Positions 1-12,000 of a stretch of DNA of 64,000 bases are shown here, in pieces. The stretch comes from Lysobacter capsici (lineage in GTDB: Bacteria; Pseudomonadota; Gammaproteobacteria; Xanthomonadales; Xanthomonadaceae). The DNA lies in the NCBI RefSeq assembly GCF_018732085.1, contig NZ_CP076103.1, forward strand, positions 2,914,001-2,978,000, in the 5' to 3' direction. Numbering within the stretch: position 1 is the stretch's first letter; each line of letters opens with the position of its first letter. Below the pieces are notes generated by a model. The model saw only the letters and a list, made by a program, of their open reading frames with translations. It was not told the origin of the DNA and did not search any database. A program made the translations under genes and the position numbers.

Positions 1-199
1 GGTACAGCGCCGGCAGCAGCGACTGGATCATGTCGTTGAGCAGGTGACAGACGCTGAGCATCGCCAGGATCGGCAAAGCGATCTTGTTGGCGGTTTCGGC
101 GGCCGGCGCGGGCGCGGCTTCGAACGGCGGAACGTGGGCGGGCGTCGGCGCGTCGACGAGGTCGGACGTTGCCGCGGCGGGGGCATCCAGGGTGGTCAT
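1..199 (-). CDS. fsr: MFS transporter, fosmidomycin-resistance (Fsr) type, N-terminal part
   Basis: Only the first 66 codons are inside the window; the gene runs off the left edge. It starts at ATG 199-197. An Ala/Pro-rich N-terminal tail of about 40 residues is followed by the start of the first membrane segment with LSVCHLLNDMIQSLLPALY. This closely matches the first helix of Fsr-type major facilitator exporters (family signature LSxxHLLNDMIQSLxxAxYP). Fsr exports fosmidomycin and related small molecules across the inner membrane. It is divergent from the AraC-type regulator starting at 361, with 161 nt between them, a usual arrangement for a regulator controlling its neighbour. Substrate is inferred from the family only. 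Confidence 0.7.
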   Translation of the reverse strand, partial: MTTLDAPAAATSDLVDAPTPAHVPPFEAAPAPAAETANKIALPILAMLSVCHLLNDMIQSLLPALY

Positions 200-360
200 G
201 GGCGGGGGCCAGGAGAGAGCGGGGCTGCGCTGGGCGACCGTTGCGGGCGAGGGCGCTGAAGTTGCCGTCGCCGTCGAGGTGCCTGCTGCGCCGACCAGTA
301 GACGCCGCCGCGACACTGCCCGCACTATCATTCAGGTCAACAATCTGCGAGATCGGGCCA

Positions 361-1194
361 ATGCGCAACGTCCAGGCGACCCTTGCCGACCAATTGCCGG
401 GCCGTATCGTCGCGACCTCGAACGAATACCCCAGCCACCATCGCATCGCCCGCCACAAGCATCGGCGCTCGCAACTGCTGTACGCCGCGCACGGGATCAT
501 GGTGGTCGGCACCGAGACCGGGCGCTGGATCGTGCCGCCCGAGCGCGCGGCCTGGGTTCCGTCCGGGATGGCGCACGACGTGCATGTGCTGGCGCAGATC
601 AGCACGCGCAGCATCTACATCGAACCGGAGGTCAGCGGCGCGCTGCCGCGCGATTGCCGGGTGATCGGGGTGTCGCCGCTGATGCGGCAGCTGCTGCTGG
701 AAACGCTGGACCTGCCGTTGCAGAGCGAGTCCGGCAGCGGCTCGCGTCCGGACTTGATCTACTCGTTGATCGTGCATGAGATCGAACGCGCGCCGGTGTT
801 GCCGCTGGACATTCCGTTTCCGGCCGATCCGCGCCTGGCCAAGCGTTGCCGCGCCTATCTGGCGCATCCGTCGCCGCACGACAGCATCGACGACTGGTGC
901 GCGGATCTGGCGATGAGCCGGCGCACCTTCACTCGACGCTTTCGCGCCGAAACCGGAACCAGTTTCGCCCAGTGGTGCCGGCAGGCGGCGATCTTCGCGG
1001 CCTTACCGCGGCTGGCTGCGGGCGAGGCGATCACCGCGTTGGCGCTGGACCTGGGTTACGAGAGCGCGTCGGCGTTCACCACCATGTTCAAGCGGCTGAT
1101 CGGGATGCCGCCGAGCCGGTATCTGGCGGTGTCGAACCCGATGCGGGACGTGGCGGTGCCGATGCGGGCGACGATGCGGGGGTTGGATGGGTGA
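361..1194 (+). CDS. AraC-family transcriptional regulator
   Basis: A 277-residue protein with a cupin-like sensor half (the HRIARHKHRRSQLLY segment near residues 22-36) and a C-terminal double helix-turn-helix of about 100 residues. The HTH core includes MSRRTFTRRFRAETG, then ALDLGYESASAFTTMFKR and GMPPSRY, the signature of AraC HTH domains. ATG 361 is chosen because the open frame upstream encodes a low-complexity Arg/Pro stretch and overlaps the divergent MFS gene. The layout resembles regulators of the NimR/YdeO-like AraC group next to drug exporters. It probably controls the divergent fsr-like gene; the inducer is unknown. Confidence 0.85.
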   Translation: MRNVQATLADQLPGRIVATSNEYPSHHRIARHKHRRSQLLYAAHGIMVVGTETGRWIVPPERAAWVPSGMAHDVHVLAQISTRSIYIEPEVSGALPRDCRVIGVSPLMRQLLLETLDLPLQSESGSGSRPDLIYSLIVHEIERAPVLPLDIPFPADPRLAKRCRAYLAHPSPHDSIDDWCADLAMSRRTFTRRFRAETGTSFAQWCRQAAIFAALPRLAAGEAITALALDLGYESASAFTTMFKRLIGMPPSRYLAVSNPMRDVAVPMRATMRGLDG

Positions 1195-1281
1195 GGTTGG
1201 ATAGCGTGTTATCGCGGTTTTCAGCGAAATCGTCGTGGTGCGCGGTAGCGCGCGACATGGTGGTTGCGTCGATGTCGCGGA

Positions 1282-1428
1282 TTCGCGGTCGCGGCTCGCG
1301 CCGCTCCTGCAGGTAGGCCATGCGGCTTTTGCCTGAAGTCAGATTTCATTGCCAGCGCTGCGAGGCTTCGAGCTCAAGCTAAAGCCGCATGGCCTACCTG
1401 TAGGAGCGGCGCAAGCCGCGACCGCGAA
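1282..1428. repeat. Inverted repeat with 48-bp arms (REP-like element)
   Basis: Left arm 1282-1329 and right arm 1381-1428 are reverse complements over 48 bp with two mismatches, separated by 51 bp. The arm carries GTAGGAGCGGCGCAAGCCGC-type sequence, a common repetitive extragenic element of Xanthomonadaceae and Pseudomonas. It lies between the convergent AraC gene and the alpha/beta hydrolase gene, so a transcript in either direction could form a long hairpin acting as a bidirectional terminator. Confidence 0.85.
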
Positions 1429-1475
1429 CCAGCGGCCACGACGCCAACCGCATTACCTCGTAAAGACCAACGACC

Positions 1476-2171
1476 TCACCCCACCGTCGCCTTCGCCGCC
1501 TCCTCGATCAAAGCGAACACCTCGCGCGGATGCGACGCCAACGAGGCATGGCTGGAATCCAGGGTGATGGTCTTCTTCGCACCGATATGCGCGGCCATCT
1601 CGGCCTGGGTGGCCGGCGGAATCATGTGATCCTGGCTCGACACCTGGTACCAACTGGGCTTGGCCTTCCACGCCGGCGCACCGGCTGCGTCGGCGAAGCA
1701 ACGACCGGCGATCGGCTTTTGCGCCACCGCCATCACCAGCGCTTCGCTCTCGTCGAGATCGGCGCTGAAGTTGGCGTGGAAACCGTCCTGGGTCAGCCAC
1801 AGGAAGCCGTCCTGATCGGGACGGATGATCGCCGCACCGGCGGGCGCCTCGCGGCGGCCGAAGATGCCGCCGAGGCTGTCGCCTTCATCGGGCGCGAACG
1901 CGGCGATATAGACCAGTGCGACCACGTTGGCGGCATGGCCGGCGCCGCTGATCACCGCGCCGCCGTAGGAATGCCCCACCAGGATCGTCGGCCCGTCCTG
2001 GGCTTCGGCCAGGCGCCGGGTGCGGTCGATGTCGTCGGCCAGTGAAGTCAGCGGGTTCTGCACGGCCTTGACCGGATAACCGGCCTGATGCAGCAGGGGA
2101 ATCACATGCCGCCAATGCGAGCCGTCGCCCCAGGCGCCGTGGACGAGAACGATGGTGGGTTTGCTGGACAT
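1476..2171 (-). CDS. Alpha/beta hydrolase, salicylate-esterase-like
   Basis: A 231-residue single-domain alpha/beta hydrolase of about the usual length. The oxyanion segment HGAWGDGSHW is at residues 11-20. The nucleophile elbow is GHSYGG with Ser68. The acid is probably Asp181 in SSQDHMIP and the base His208 in SSHASL. The pattern matches the plant methylesterase/hydroxynitrile lyase-like bacterial hydrolases, which act on small esters in the cytoplasm. The start at 2171 has a good ribosome-binding site (AGGAG). It is a single gene with a repeat field upstream. The true substrate cannot be told from sequence. Confidence 0.85.
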   Translation of the reverse strand: MSSKPTIVLVHGAWGDGSHWRHVIPLLHQAGYPVKAVQNPLTSLADDIDRTRRLAEAQDGPTILVGHSYGGAVISGAGHAANVVALVYIAAFAPDEGDSLGGIFGRREAPAGAAIIRPDQDGFLWLTQDGFHANFSADLDESEALVMAVAQKPIAGRCFADAAGAPAWKAKPSWYQVSSQDHMIPPATQAEMAAHIGAKKTITLDSSHASLASHPREVFALIEEAAKATVG

Positions 2172-2371
2172 GAGGGAACTCCTTGGGTGCGTGGAGGCGG
2201 GGCGCCCAACGTAGCGCCGGGGGTGTCATGGCGGTGTTACAGCGGGGTGGGCGAGTGAGGTTCGCTCACTTCTGTTTGCCGGAAGCCGCGGGAATAGACA
2301 CGCGGCGTTCCTTGTTGACGTCATTCCCGCGAGGGTAGGAATCCAGGGACTCAAGCGTCATCCCGCCATGA

Positions 2372-2768
2372 CGTCATTCCCGCGAACGCGGGAATCCAGT
2401 GACTTCAGCGTCATGCTGTTAGGTCGTCATTCCCGCGAAGGCTGGCTTTGCTTTTCTTCGGAATAGCCGAACATCCTGAGGCTTCAGCGCCATCCCACCA
2501 GAACGTCATTCCCGCGAACGCGGGAATCCAGTGACTTCAGCGTCATGTCGTTAGGTTGTCATTTCCGCGAAGGCTGGCTTTGCTTTTCTTCGGCAGAGCC
2601 GAACATCCTGAGGCTTCAGCGTCATCCCACCAGAACGTCATTCCCGCGAACGCGGGAATCCAGTGGCTTCAGCGTCATGTCGTTGGGTTGTCATTTCCGC
2701 GAAGGCCGGCTTTGCTTTTCTTCGGTAGAGCCGAACATCCAGAGGCTTCAGCGCCACCCCACCAGAAC
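2372..2768. repeat. 132-bp tandem repeat, about three units
   Basis: The motif cgtcattcccgcg starts at 2372, 2504, 2636 and 2768, exactly 132 bp apart each time. Each unit holds a palindrome (attcccgcgaacgcgggaat), then atccagtgacttcagcgtcat, then a second segment ending in agccgaacatcctgaggctt. Units differ by scattered substitutions. This is non-coding; open frames across it merely translate the repeats. Together with the rest of 2172-3111 this forms a 940-bp gene-free stretch. Confidence 0.9.
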
Positions 2769-2852
2769 GTCATTCCCGCGAAGGCGGGAATCCAGTGACT
2801 TCAAGCGTTCTCGCACGAAAGGCACTGGATTCCCGCCTTCGCGGGAATGACG
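2768..2852. repeat. Palindromic BIME-like element, copy 1
   Basis: An 85-bp element whose two ends (cgtcattcccgcg and cgcgggaatgacg) are inverted, each end itself holding an attcccgcg...cgcgggaat palindrome. The centre reads ccagtgactt, then tctcgcacgaaa, then cactggattc. Near-identical elements occur at 54655-54743, 59470-59554 and 61331-61417. The structure is that of a paired REP (BIME), presumably spread by a RAYT-type transposase that is not in this window. Confidence 0.85.
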
Positions 2853-2940
2853 AATTTAGGTGTCGTGCTGAAGCCCTGGACGATTCTCGGTTACCGGTTA
2901 CCCGACAACCGACAACTGAAACCCAATGCCCAATTCCTGA

Positions 2941-3111
2941 CCTCCAACGTCCAACGTCCAACGTCCAACGTTCTAGGTTCTAGGTTCTAGGTTCTAGGTT
3001 CTAGGTTCTAGGTCCAAGGTTCCAGGTCCAAGGTTCCAGGTGCAACCTCCAACCTCCAACCTCCAACCTCCAACCTCCAACCCCTAACTCCTAACTCCTA
3101 ACCCCTAACTC

Positions 3112-3130
<19 letters not shown>
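2941..3130. repeat. Heptanucleotide microsatellite array A
   Basis: Consecutive runs of different 7-mers: ccaacgt about 4 copies, ttctagg about 6, a 14-mer ccaaggttccaggt about 2, aacctcc about 6, then ctaactc/ctaaccc variants. All have period 7. The array reaches into the isoamylase gene: the last codons and stop of that gene (3112) are written in the repeat. Related period-7 arrays with different units occur at 54749-54874 and 59636-59717. Confidence 0.9.
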
Positions 3131-5472
<2,342 letters not shown>

Positions 5473-5623
5473 CGCACTGAGTTCCGCTGCGCGCCCGGCG
5501 TGGCGCGCGATCGACTCTACGGCGTAGCCGCAGCGCACCATGGAGCGCTGCAATCGTATTCAATGGCCGATTGCGTGATCGGCGGCGGTGTTGGGCGACG
5601 CGATGCGCCGCGAGACGCGACCG

Positions 5624-6292
5624 TCAGCGCAATGGCGCCCGATCCCAGCCGATCTGTTCGATCCGTCCGTCGAAGCCTTGCCGCACCGGCATGGGGAAGA
5701 ACGCCGCGAGCCGTTCGATGTCGCCGGCATCGTGACGCAGCGCCGGCAACTGCGCGCGCCGCGCCGGCACGATCACCGACAGGTTGTAGCCGTAGGTCTT
5801 GAGCCGCGCGTCGCGGCAGTCGACGCCGGCGACGATCAGGTTGTACAGCAGCAATCCGGCGTTCCACAGGGTCAGATGCCCGCCGACGATGCGCGGCCGC
5901 GCCGGCGGCACGGTGATCGCGAGCCATCCGTCGGGCTTGGCGAAGTGCAGCAACCGTTGCAGGAAGCGGCCGACGTTGGGCTGGTGCTCCAGCGCGTGCG
6001 AGCACCACACCACATCGAAGCGTCGCTCGCTGGCGTAGTCGTCGAAATCGCCGACGAAATCCGGCGCGAAGCCACCGTAGGCTTCGAACGAGATCGTGGT
6101 GACGTGTTTGCCGTGGGCGCGCAGGTGCTCGGCTTGACGGCCGTTGCCGCAGCCCACGTCGAGCACGCTGTCGAAGGCGTAGTCGCGCAGCAGCAACGAC
6201 AGCGCCTGATCGCCGAGCCACGGCGGCGCCGGCGGTTTGGCGGCGACGTGCGCCAGCCGCCGGGCGCGCGTGGGGCGGGCCAGCGATTTCAT
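5624..6292 (-). CDS. SAM-dependent methyltransferase, class I (distal eCIS operon gene)
   Basis: A 222-residue class I methyltransferase. Motif I is LDVGCGNG at residues 44-51, followed by an acidic strand end and a motif IV-like DVVWCSHALEH. It resembles Methyltransf_11/23-type enzymes found in glycan gene clusters. Its start overlaps the stop of the upstream glycan-enzyme gene by 4 nt (ATGA), so the two are almost certainly co-translated. The inferred role is methylation of a sugar or sugar acid made or transferred by that neighbour. It is the last gene of the long eCIS operon; no terminator is obvious in the 151 nt after it. Confidence 0.8.
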   Translation of the reverse strand: MKSLARPTRARRLAHVAAKPPAPPWLGDQALSLLLRDYAFDSVLDVGCGNGRQAEHLRAHGKHVTTISFEAYGGFAPDFVGDFDDYASERRFDVVWCSHALEHQPNVGRFLQRLLHFAKPDGWLAITVPPARPRIVGGHLTLWNAGLLLYNLIVAGVDCRDARLKTYGYNLSVIVPARRAQLPALRHDAGDIERLAAFFPMPVRQGFDGRIEQIGWDRAPLR

Positions 6293-9048
6293 GCGACCGC
6301 CCGCCGTCTGTCCCCGGCCTGGCCCTGCGCGAGTTCAGCGGCCAGGCGCAGGTTCGCATCCAGCCAGGCACGCATGCCGAACTGCGGGCATTGCGGCGGC
6401 AGCTGTCGGCGGCGTTGCTGCCATGTTTCGCGCTGCACGAGGAGGTCATCGATCGCCCGCGCCATCGCGGCGACATCGTCGACCAGCCGGCCGCGTTCGC
6501 CGTCGGCGAGCAACTGCGGCGCCCAGCCCACATGCGGCGCGATCACCGGCACACCGGCGCGCAGCGCGTCGAACAGCGGCCACGGGCTGCAATCGGTGCG
6601 GCCGTTGACGACCACCGCGTCCAGGCGCGCGATCCATTGCGCGCAGCGCGCCAGGGGATAGCGCGACATCGGCCACAGCATGCAGTCGATGCCGGCGCGC
6701 TTGAGTTCGCGCGCGGCCGCGTCGAGCCGCTCGCCGGCCAGCACCACCCGCAGCGGCTGGCGCGCGAGTTTCACCGCGGCGATGAATTCGCTCAGGCCGC
6801 TGGGGTCGCTGTCCGGCGCGGCATTGAGCGACCGCTTGCCGGGTCGGCCGACCCAACCGATCTGGGCCGGTCCGTCACGACCGATCGACAGCTGCGCGCC
6901 ATCGCTCCAGCCGACCGGCTGCATGAGCCAGCGTCGCCGCGACAGATCGATGCCGGCCTGTTCGAGCACCTGCTGCTGATCCGCGTGCGCCAGCATCAGG
7001 CCGCCGCAGCGCGCCACGTCGGCGCGCACGCCGCCGGATCGGTACAACTCCGCGCCGCCCAGATCGTGCAACTGCACCAGGCTGCGCATCGGATCGGGCG
7101 CGCGGCCGGATTCGCTCGCGCGCAGGAAGATCCAGGCATCGGCCTGGGCCAGGGGACGTTCGCTCGGCGCGACCCGATGGCCCGGTAGCGGCGTCGCCGC
7201 CAGCGCCTGTTTCCAATGTTCGAACAGCCAGCCCTTGTGTTCGGCGACCACGTTGATCACCGGCAGCGCGGGCGGTTGCGGCTTGGCGGTGCGGGTCGCG
7301 ATCGCGCGCGGCGGCGGCCGCACGATCACCGAACCGGTGCGCGGCATCGGCCGTTCGCGCAGCGCCAGTTCCAGCAGGCCGGCGACGCGTTGCGGATCGG
7401 CCGCTTCGGCCAGACTGACCTGATGCGCGATCAGATGCTGCGCATACGCGCGACGGCAGGCGCGCGCCTGCGGCTCGTCGACGCTGGCCTGCAACTGCGA
7501 CCAATCGCGCGGCGCTTCGCTCAGGAACGGCTCGGTCAGAAGCGGCGAGTTCGCACCGCGGCTGGGCCAGACGTTGCGACCCAGCACGATCGCCGGCACG
7601 TCCCACAGCAAGCCATCGTGGGCGACATTGCTGTTGAGGGTGAGAATGCCGCGGCATGCGCCGCCGCGCAGCATCTCGTGGATGTTGCCGCGCGTCTGCG
7701 GCCACAGCAGGTCGTGTTTGCGACGCAATTGCAGGCGCAGATGGCGATTGCCGGTGCGCGCGTCGGCCGGATGCTGCTTGAAGATCACCGGCCACGGCGG
7801 GTCCAGGCGCGAGACGTGATCGATCAAGGCCTGCATCGTGCGCAGCCGCGCCGGCGCATGGCGGACGATGTTGGTGTCGGACTCGATCTGCAGCGGCACC
7901 AGCAGGAACTGCGCCGGCAGGTTGCTCGCGGCCGGGCCGGTGGCCTGCATGTATTGGTAGTAGCCGCTGAACGCGGTCGACTTGATCGCGTTCAGGCGAC
8001 GTTCGAGCTGCGCATCGCGTTCGGCATCGAGCGGCTGGCCGTCCCACGCGAACGGCGCGGCATGCGAGTCGGCGTTGATGCCGCGAGGACTGATCTGATA
8101 ATCCCAGCGCGGCAGCCAGCCGTGTTCGCAATACAGGGTCGGGCCGGCGGTGCTGTAACCGCGGCCGTTCCAGACGATCGACAGTACGCGCGGATTGCGC
8201 GCGCAGCCGCGCGGATCGCGCACGACGGTGTGGCCCAGTTCGGCGGCCGAGCGGGCGAGGGTGTCGAGCAGATCGCCGACCAGGCCGGCGGAACGTTTTT
8301 CGATCGCGACTTTCATGCTGGGGCTCCGGGCCTGCGCGATGCGGGCGGGTGCGGGGAGGGCGACGGGCTCGGTCGATGCGGCGACGTGGGCGGCCGAGGC
8401 CGTCGGTGCGGGGCGTTCGTACCAGCCCGCGTCGTCGATACGCCCGCGCGGCAGCGCGGTGAGCCGGCTGATCGAACTGAGGTTGATCAACTCGATGCCG
8501 CCGCGCCGCAACGCCGCGCCCAACCGGCCGTATTGCGCATCGATTTCCTTCAAGCGGCCGGCCAGCGAATGCCGCCCGGTCATGGCGAAGAAATGATCGT
8601 CGGTGAAATCCACCCCGATCAGGCCGATCCGGCGCGCGCCCATCAGCGCGGCCAGGCGCACCGCGACATACGGCGAGTTCTGGCTGTAATGCAGCGCGCC
8701 GTCGGCCTCGGCGTCGACGCCGCCGTACTGGCCCAGGCGGAATCGCACCACCGGCGGCCGCACCGCGCCCAGTTCGAGCTGGGTGAACAGCACCTGCGCA
8801 TTGGAACGCTCGACGAAGGCGTAGCGATCGCCCTTGAACTGCTGGCGCGGGTTGAGCACGACCAGATAGGTCGGGTCGAACAGGCGGCCGACGTCGTTGA
8901 CGCCGATGGTCAGCAGCTCGTGCGGGCGCGGCAGTTCCAGCAGCGAGGGGCCGCAGCCGCAGACCACGGCGCTGACACCCTCGTGCCTGTCCTTGAAGGC
9001 CCGCAGGCCGTCAATGGAGGATATGGTCGACTGCCGGTTCGCGTCCAT
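6289..9048 (-). CDS. Three-domain glycan enzyme: DUF115-like + capsule/Kdo-transferase-like + GT4-like
   Basis: A 919-residue protein of three apparent modules. Residues 1 to about 215 resemble DUF115/MptE-like proteins (VVCGCGPSLLELP, LLTIGVNDVGR, LIGVDFTDDHFF), a family seen in flagellin and surface-glycan modification. Residues about 255-640 resemble Capsule_synth/KpsC-KpsS Kdo transferases (CEHGWLPRWDYQISPRG, VIFKQHPADARTG, TLNSNVAHDGLLW). Residues about 690-919 resemble a GT4 glycosyltransferase (QIGWVGRPGKRS, DALRAGVPVIAPHVGWAPQLL). The start at 9048 shares one base with the stop of the preceding gene (TGATG). The inferred role is building or attaching a sugar to an eCIS component or to the surface. 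The three-part fusion is unusual. Confidence 0.7.
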   Translation of the reverse strand: MDANRQSTISSIDGLRAFKDRHEGVSAVVCGCGPSLLELPRPHELLTIGVNDVGRLFDPTYLVVLNPRQQFKGDRYAFVERSNAQVLFTQLELGAVRPPVVRFRLGQYGGVDAEADGALHYSQNSPYVAVRLAALMGARRIGLIGVDFTDDHFFAMTGRHSLAGRLKEIDAQYGRLGAALRRGGIELINLSSISRLTALPRGRIDDAGWYERPAPTASAAHVAASTEPVALPAPARIAQARSPSMKVAIEKRSAGLVGDLLDTLARSAAELGHTVVRDPRGCARNPRVLSIVWNGRGYSTAGPTLYCEHGWLPRWDYQISPRGINADSHAAPFAWDGQPLDAERDAQLERRLNAIKSTAFSGYYQYMQATGPAASNLPAQFLLVPLQIESDTNIVRHAPARLRTMQALIDHVSRLDPPWPVIFKQHPADARTGNRHLRLQLRRKHDLLWPQTRGNIHEMLRGGACRGILTLNSNVAHDGLLWDVPAIVLGRNVWPSRGANSPLLTEPFLSEAPRDWSQLQASVDEPQARACRRAYAQHLIAHQVSLAEAADPQRVAGLLELALRERPMPRTGSVIVRPPPRAIATRTAKPQPPALPVINVVAEHKGWLFEHWKQALAATPLPGHRVAPSERPLAQADAWIFLRASESGRAPDPMRSLVQLHDLGGAELYRSGGVRADVARCGGLMLAHADQQQVLEQAGIDLSRRRWLMQPVGWSDGAQLSIGRDGPAQIGWVGRPGKRSLNAAPDSDPSGLSEFIAAVKLARQPLRVVLAGERLDAAARELKRAGIDCMLWPMSRYPLARCAQWIARLDAVVVNGRTDCSPWPLFDALRAGVPVIAPHVGWAPQLLADGERGRLVDDVAAMARAIDDLLVQRETWQQRRRQLPPQCPQFGMRAWLDANLRLAAELAQGQAGDRRRAVA

Positions 9049-12000
9049 CAACTGACGATCCAGACGACTTTTACATTCTTCGCACCCTTGTCCCTCAGCA
9101 CGCCGACGATGTAGTCCTTGGTGTCGTCGGTGGGTTCGCGCGGCGCCACGAAGTAGTAAGTGATCGGCGTATCCGGTCCGTACTTGCTGATCAGGTTGGA
9201 CACCGTAGTGAAGTACTGGGTGATCTTGTGCAAGGCGAATTTGTCCGGCTTGCCTTGCGCATCGGTGGCATAGAAATCCTCGACCACGGTGAACTCGAAC
9301 ACGATCACCTGGGCCACCGCTTTCGGGGTGCCTGTCGGGGTCATGATCTCGGCGGTCGCGTCGGGCCGGTTGCTGAACGGATTGGCGGCGGCGCTGAGGT
9401 TCTTCTCGTAGTTCAATCGCGCCAGGTACTGCGCCGAATCCTTGCCGCTGTATTGGTCGCGTGGCTCGATCGGCGTGCCGACCCGGTTCTCGATCTTTGG
9501 CCGCAGCAGTTTGTCGACCAGCAATTTGGCCGCGCTGGCCCAAGCCGCGCCGCGATTGACCACAGCCGCCTTGGCCTTGGCCAGCAGGCTCTTGGTGTTG
9601 GGGTCCTTGACGCTGACCTTGACGATCTTGAGAACGCCCGAGCCCTTGTGCGCGCCTTTGTACTTCTTCGGCGGGCTGGCGACGTATTCGTAGTCCCAGT
9701 TGTCCTTGCCGTCGATGACGGTGAGCGATTTGAGGATCTTGTGGGCACCTTTGACCTTGGCCGCGACCTGTTGCGCTTCCTTCTTCTCGATGCGCTGCTT
9801 CTTGCTGCGCGCCTGGGTTTCGCTGTCGAGCATGGCCAGCGCGGCGGCCACCGCCTTCTTGTGCTCTTCACTGCCTTCCGCGGGCGGCTCGCCTTTCTTC
9901 CCGGTCAACTTGCCGAACAGCTTCTTGACGAAATCGGCGGCCTTCTTGAGCACCTTGTCGATCGCCTGATCGACCTTGGCCTGGACCTTGGTGATGAAGC
10001 CCTTGATCTTGGCGCTGATGCCGCCCAGGCCGATCAGCGCGGCCAGGAAGCCGATCAGGATCGGTACCGCGTTGCCCAGCGCCTGTTCGACCTTGCTGAT
10101 CGCGCCGCCGATCGAACCGGTGGCGATGGCATGGATCGAGTTGATCACCGACTCGACGAATTCCATGATCTGCGCGGCGCGTTCGATCACGAACATCACC
10201 ACGTTGATGATCATCATGATCGCCTGGATGATCGCCCCGGCCGGGTTGAACATCGACACGACCTTGGCTACCGCCTTCTGCACGATGGTGGTGACGATCC
10301 AGTCCTGGATCGCGCCGATCACCATGTCCTTCAGGCTCGACAGATCGCCCTTGACCTGTTCCCACAGCGCGGCCGGGCCGCCGCCGATCAGGGTCTGCAG
10401 GTAACCGACCAGTTTCTCGATCACCGTCACCGCGGTCGGGCCGAGCAGCTTCACCGCCTTGGCGCGCATGCGGTCGTAGGTGATGCCGAGCACGCCGAGC
10501 ACCAGCTTGAGGATCGAGACCAGCGACAGGTCGCCGGGGATCTCGATGCCGGCGCTGCTGAGCGCGCCGAACAGCCACTTCATGAAGCCTTTCTTGAGAT
10601 GGCCCCAGATGTTGCCGACGAAGGCCGAGAAGCCGCCCTTGACCGCGGCGATCAGGTTGGACAGGAAGCCGCCGGGGTTGTCGAGGATGAGATCGATGGT
10701 CTCCTGGCCCTTGCGCAGGATGCCCATCAGCCGGTCCTTGAATTCCATCAAGGCCTTGGCGACTTCGGCGATCTTTTCCTTGGCCTGGGTGACCAGTCCC
10801 TTGTTGGCGTCCTGGATCGCCTTGAGCGCTTCGTCGGCCTTGTCGAAGGCTTCCTTGTATTTCTGCGCGAGGCCTTCGGCGAGCTGTTGTTTCTTGTCGT
10901 CGATCCCGGACTTGAGTTCGCCGAACTTGTCGGCGTACTCCGCGGTGAGCTGGGCGCCGCGCGCGCGCACCGCCGGCGACAGCGCGGCCTGGGCGGCGGC
11001 GATCTTGCCCTGGGCCTGGGCGACATCGTTCTTGGCCGCGGCCAGTTCGCGTTCGACCAGGTTGGCGACCTTGACCGCCAGCGCGTCCATCGCCGAGGTG
11101 AACAGCTTGCGTCCGGTCTCGTAGAAGCGGTTGACCTCCGGCGGCAGGTCGAGGATCTGGTCCTTGATCCACAGCAGCGAGCCGCCGGGCATCAGCAGGT
11201 AGCGCTCGAGCTTGTACTTGAACAGCGCGTCCTCGACATAGCTCTTCATGCTGTTCAAGGCCGCGTCGGTGCCCTGATCGAACATCGCGTTGACGGTGGT
11301 GTCCAGGGTCTCCAGGCGTTTGTCGACCGTCGCCTTGGCGGTGTTGAAGGTGGCGACGACGAAGTTGGTGAACTTGCTCAGTTCCAGCTCTTCGCGCGCC
11401 TTTTGTTGTTCCTGCTTGGATGCGACCTTGGCCTTGCTGCCGCCCTTGGTCGCGAGCAGGCTGCTCACGCCCTTGCCGGCGACGCCCTTGGCCTGCGCGC
11501 CGGCCTTGCCGAGCGTCGCCGCTTCGCTGCCGCGGTATTGCGCAGGGCCGGCGTCGGCTTGTTTGTGCACGGCCTTTTCCGCGCTCATCACTGCCGAGAA
11601 CCGCGGGTCGTTGGCGTTGGTCAGACGGGTTTCGGTCTGCTTGGTCGCTTTCTTGGCGTCGGCGACTTCGGTCTTGCTGTCTTCCAGCGAGACCTCCGCG
11701 GCCGGTTTGGGCGCGGGCATCGCCGCGGCGGCGTCGACCTGCGGCGCGGGTGCGCCGGGCTCGGGCGGAATCGGGGTGACCGGTTTGGCGGCGACGCCGG
11801 CTTCCGATGGCGCCGCGTTGGAGTTCTGCTTGAGGTCGCCGGTCGCGGCCTGTTTCTGATTGCCGACTTCGCCCTTGAGCGAGCCCTTGATCTCGTTGCC
11901 CGAGCCGCCCTTCATGAATTTCTCGGTGTCGCCCAGGGTCTTGGGCATCACCTTTTCGATTTCCGCGCGCAGCATCGACAGGAAACTGGCGGTCTGCGGC

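Noticed and set aside
2545..2850. Small open frames in the repeat field (repeating FPRR/SFPRTRESS text)
   Set aside because: They are translations of the 132-bp and palindromic repeats.
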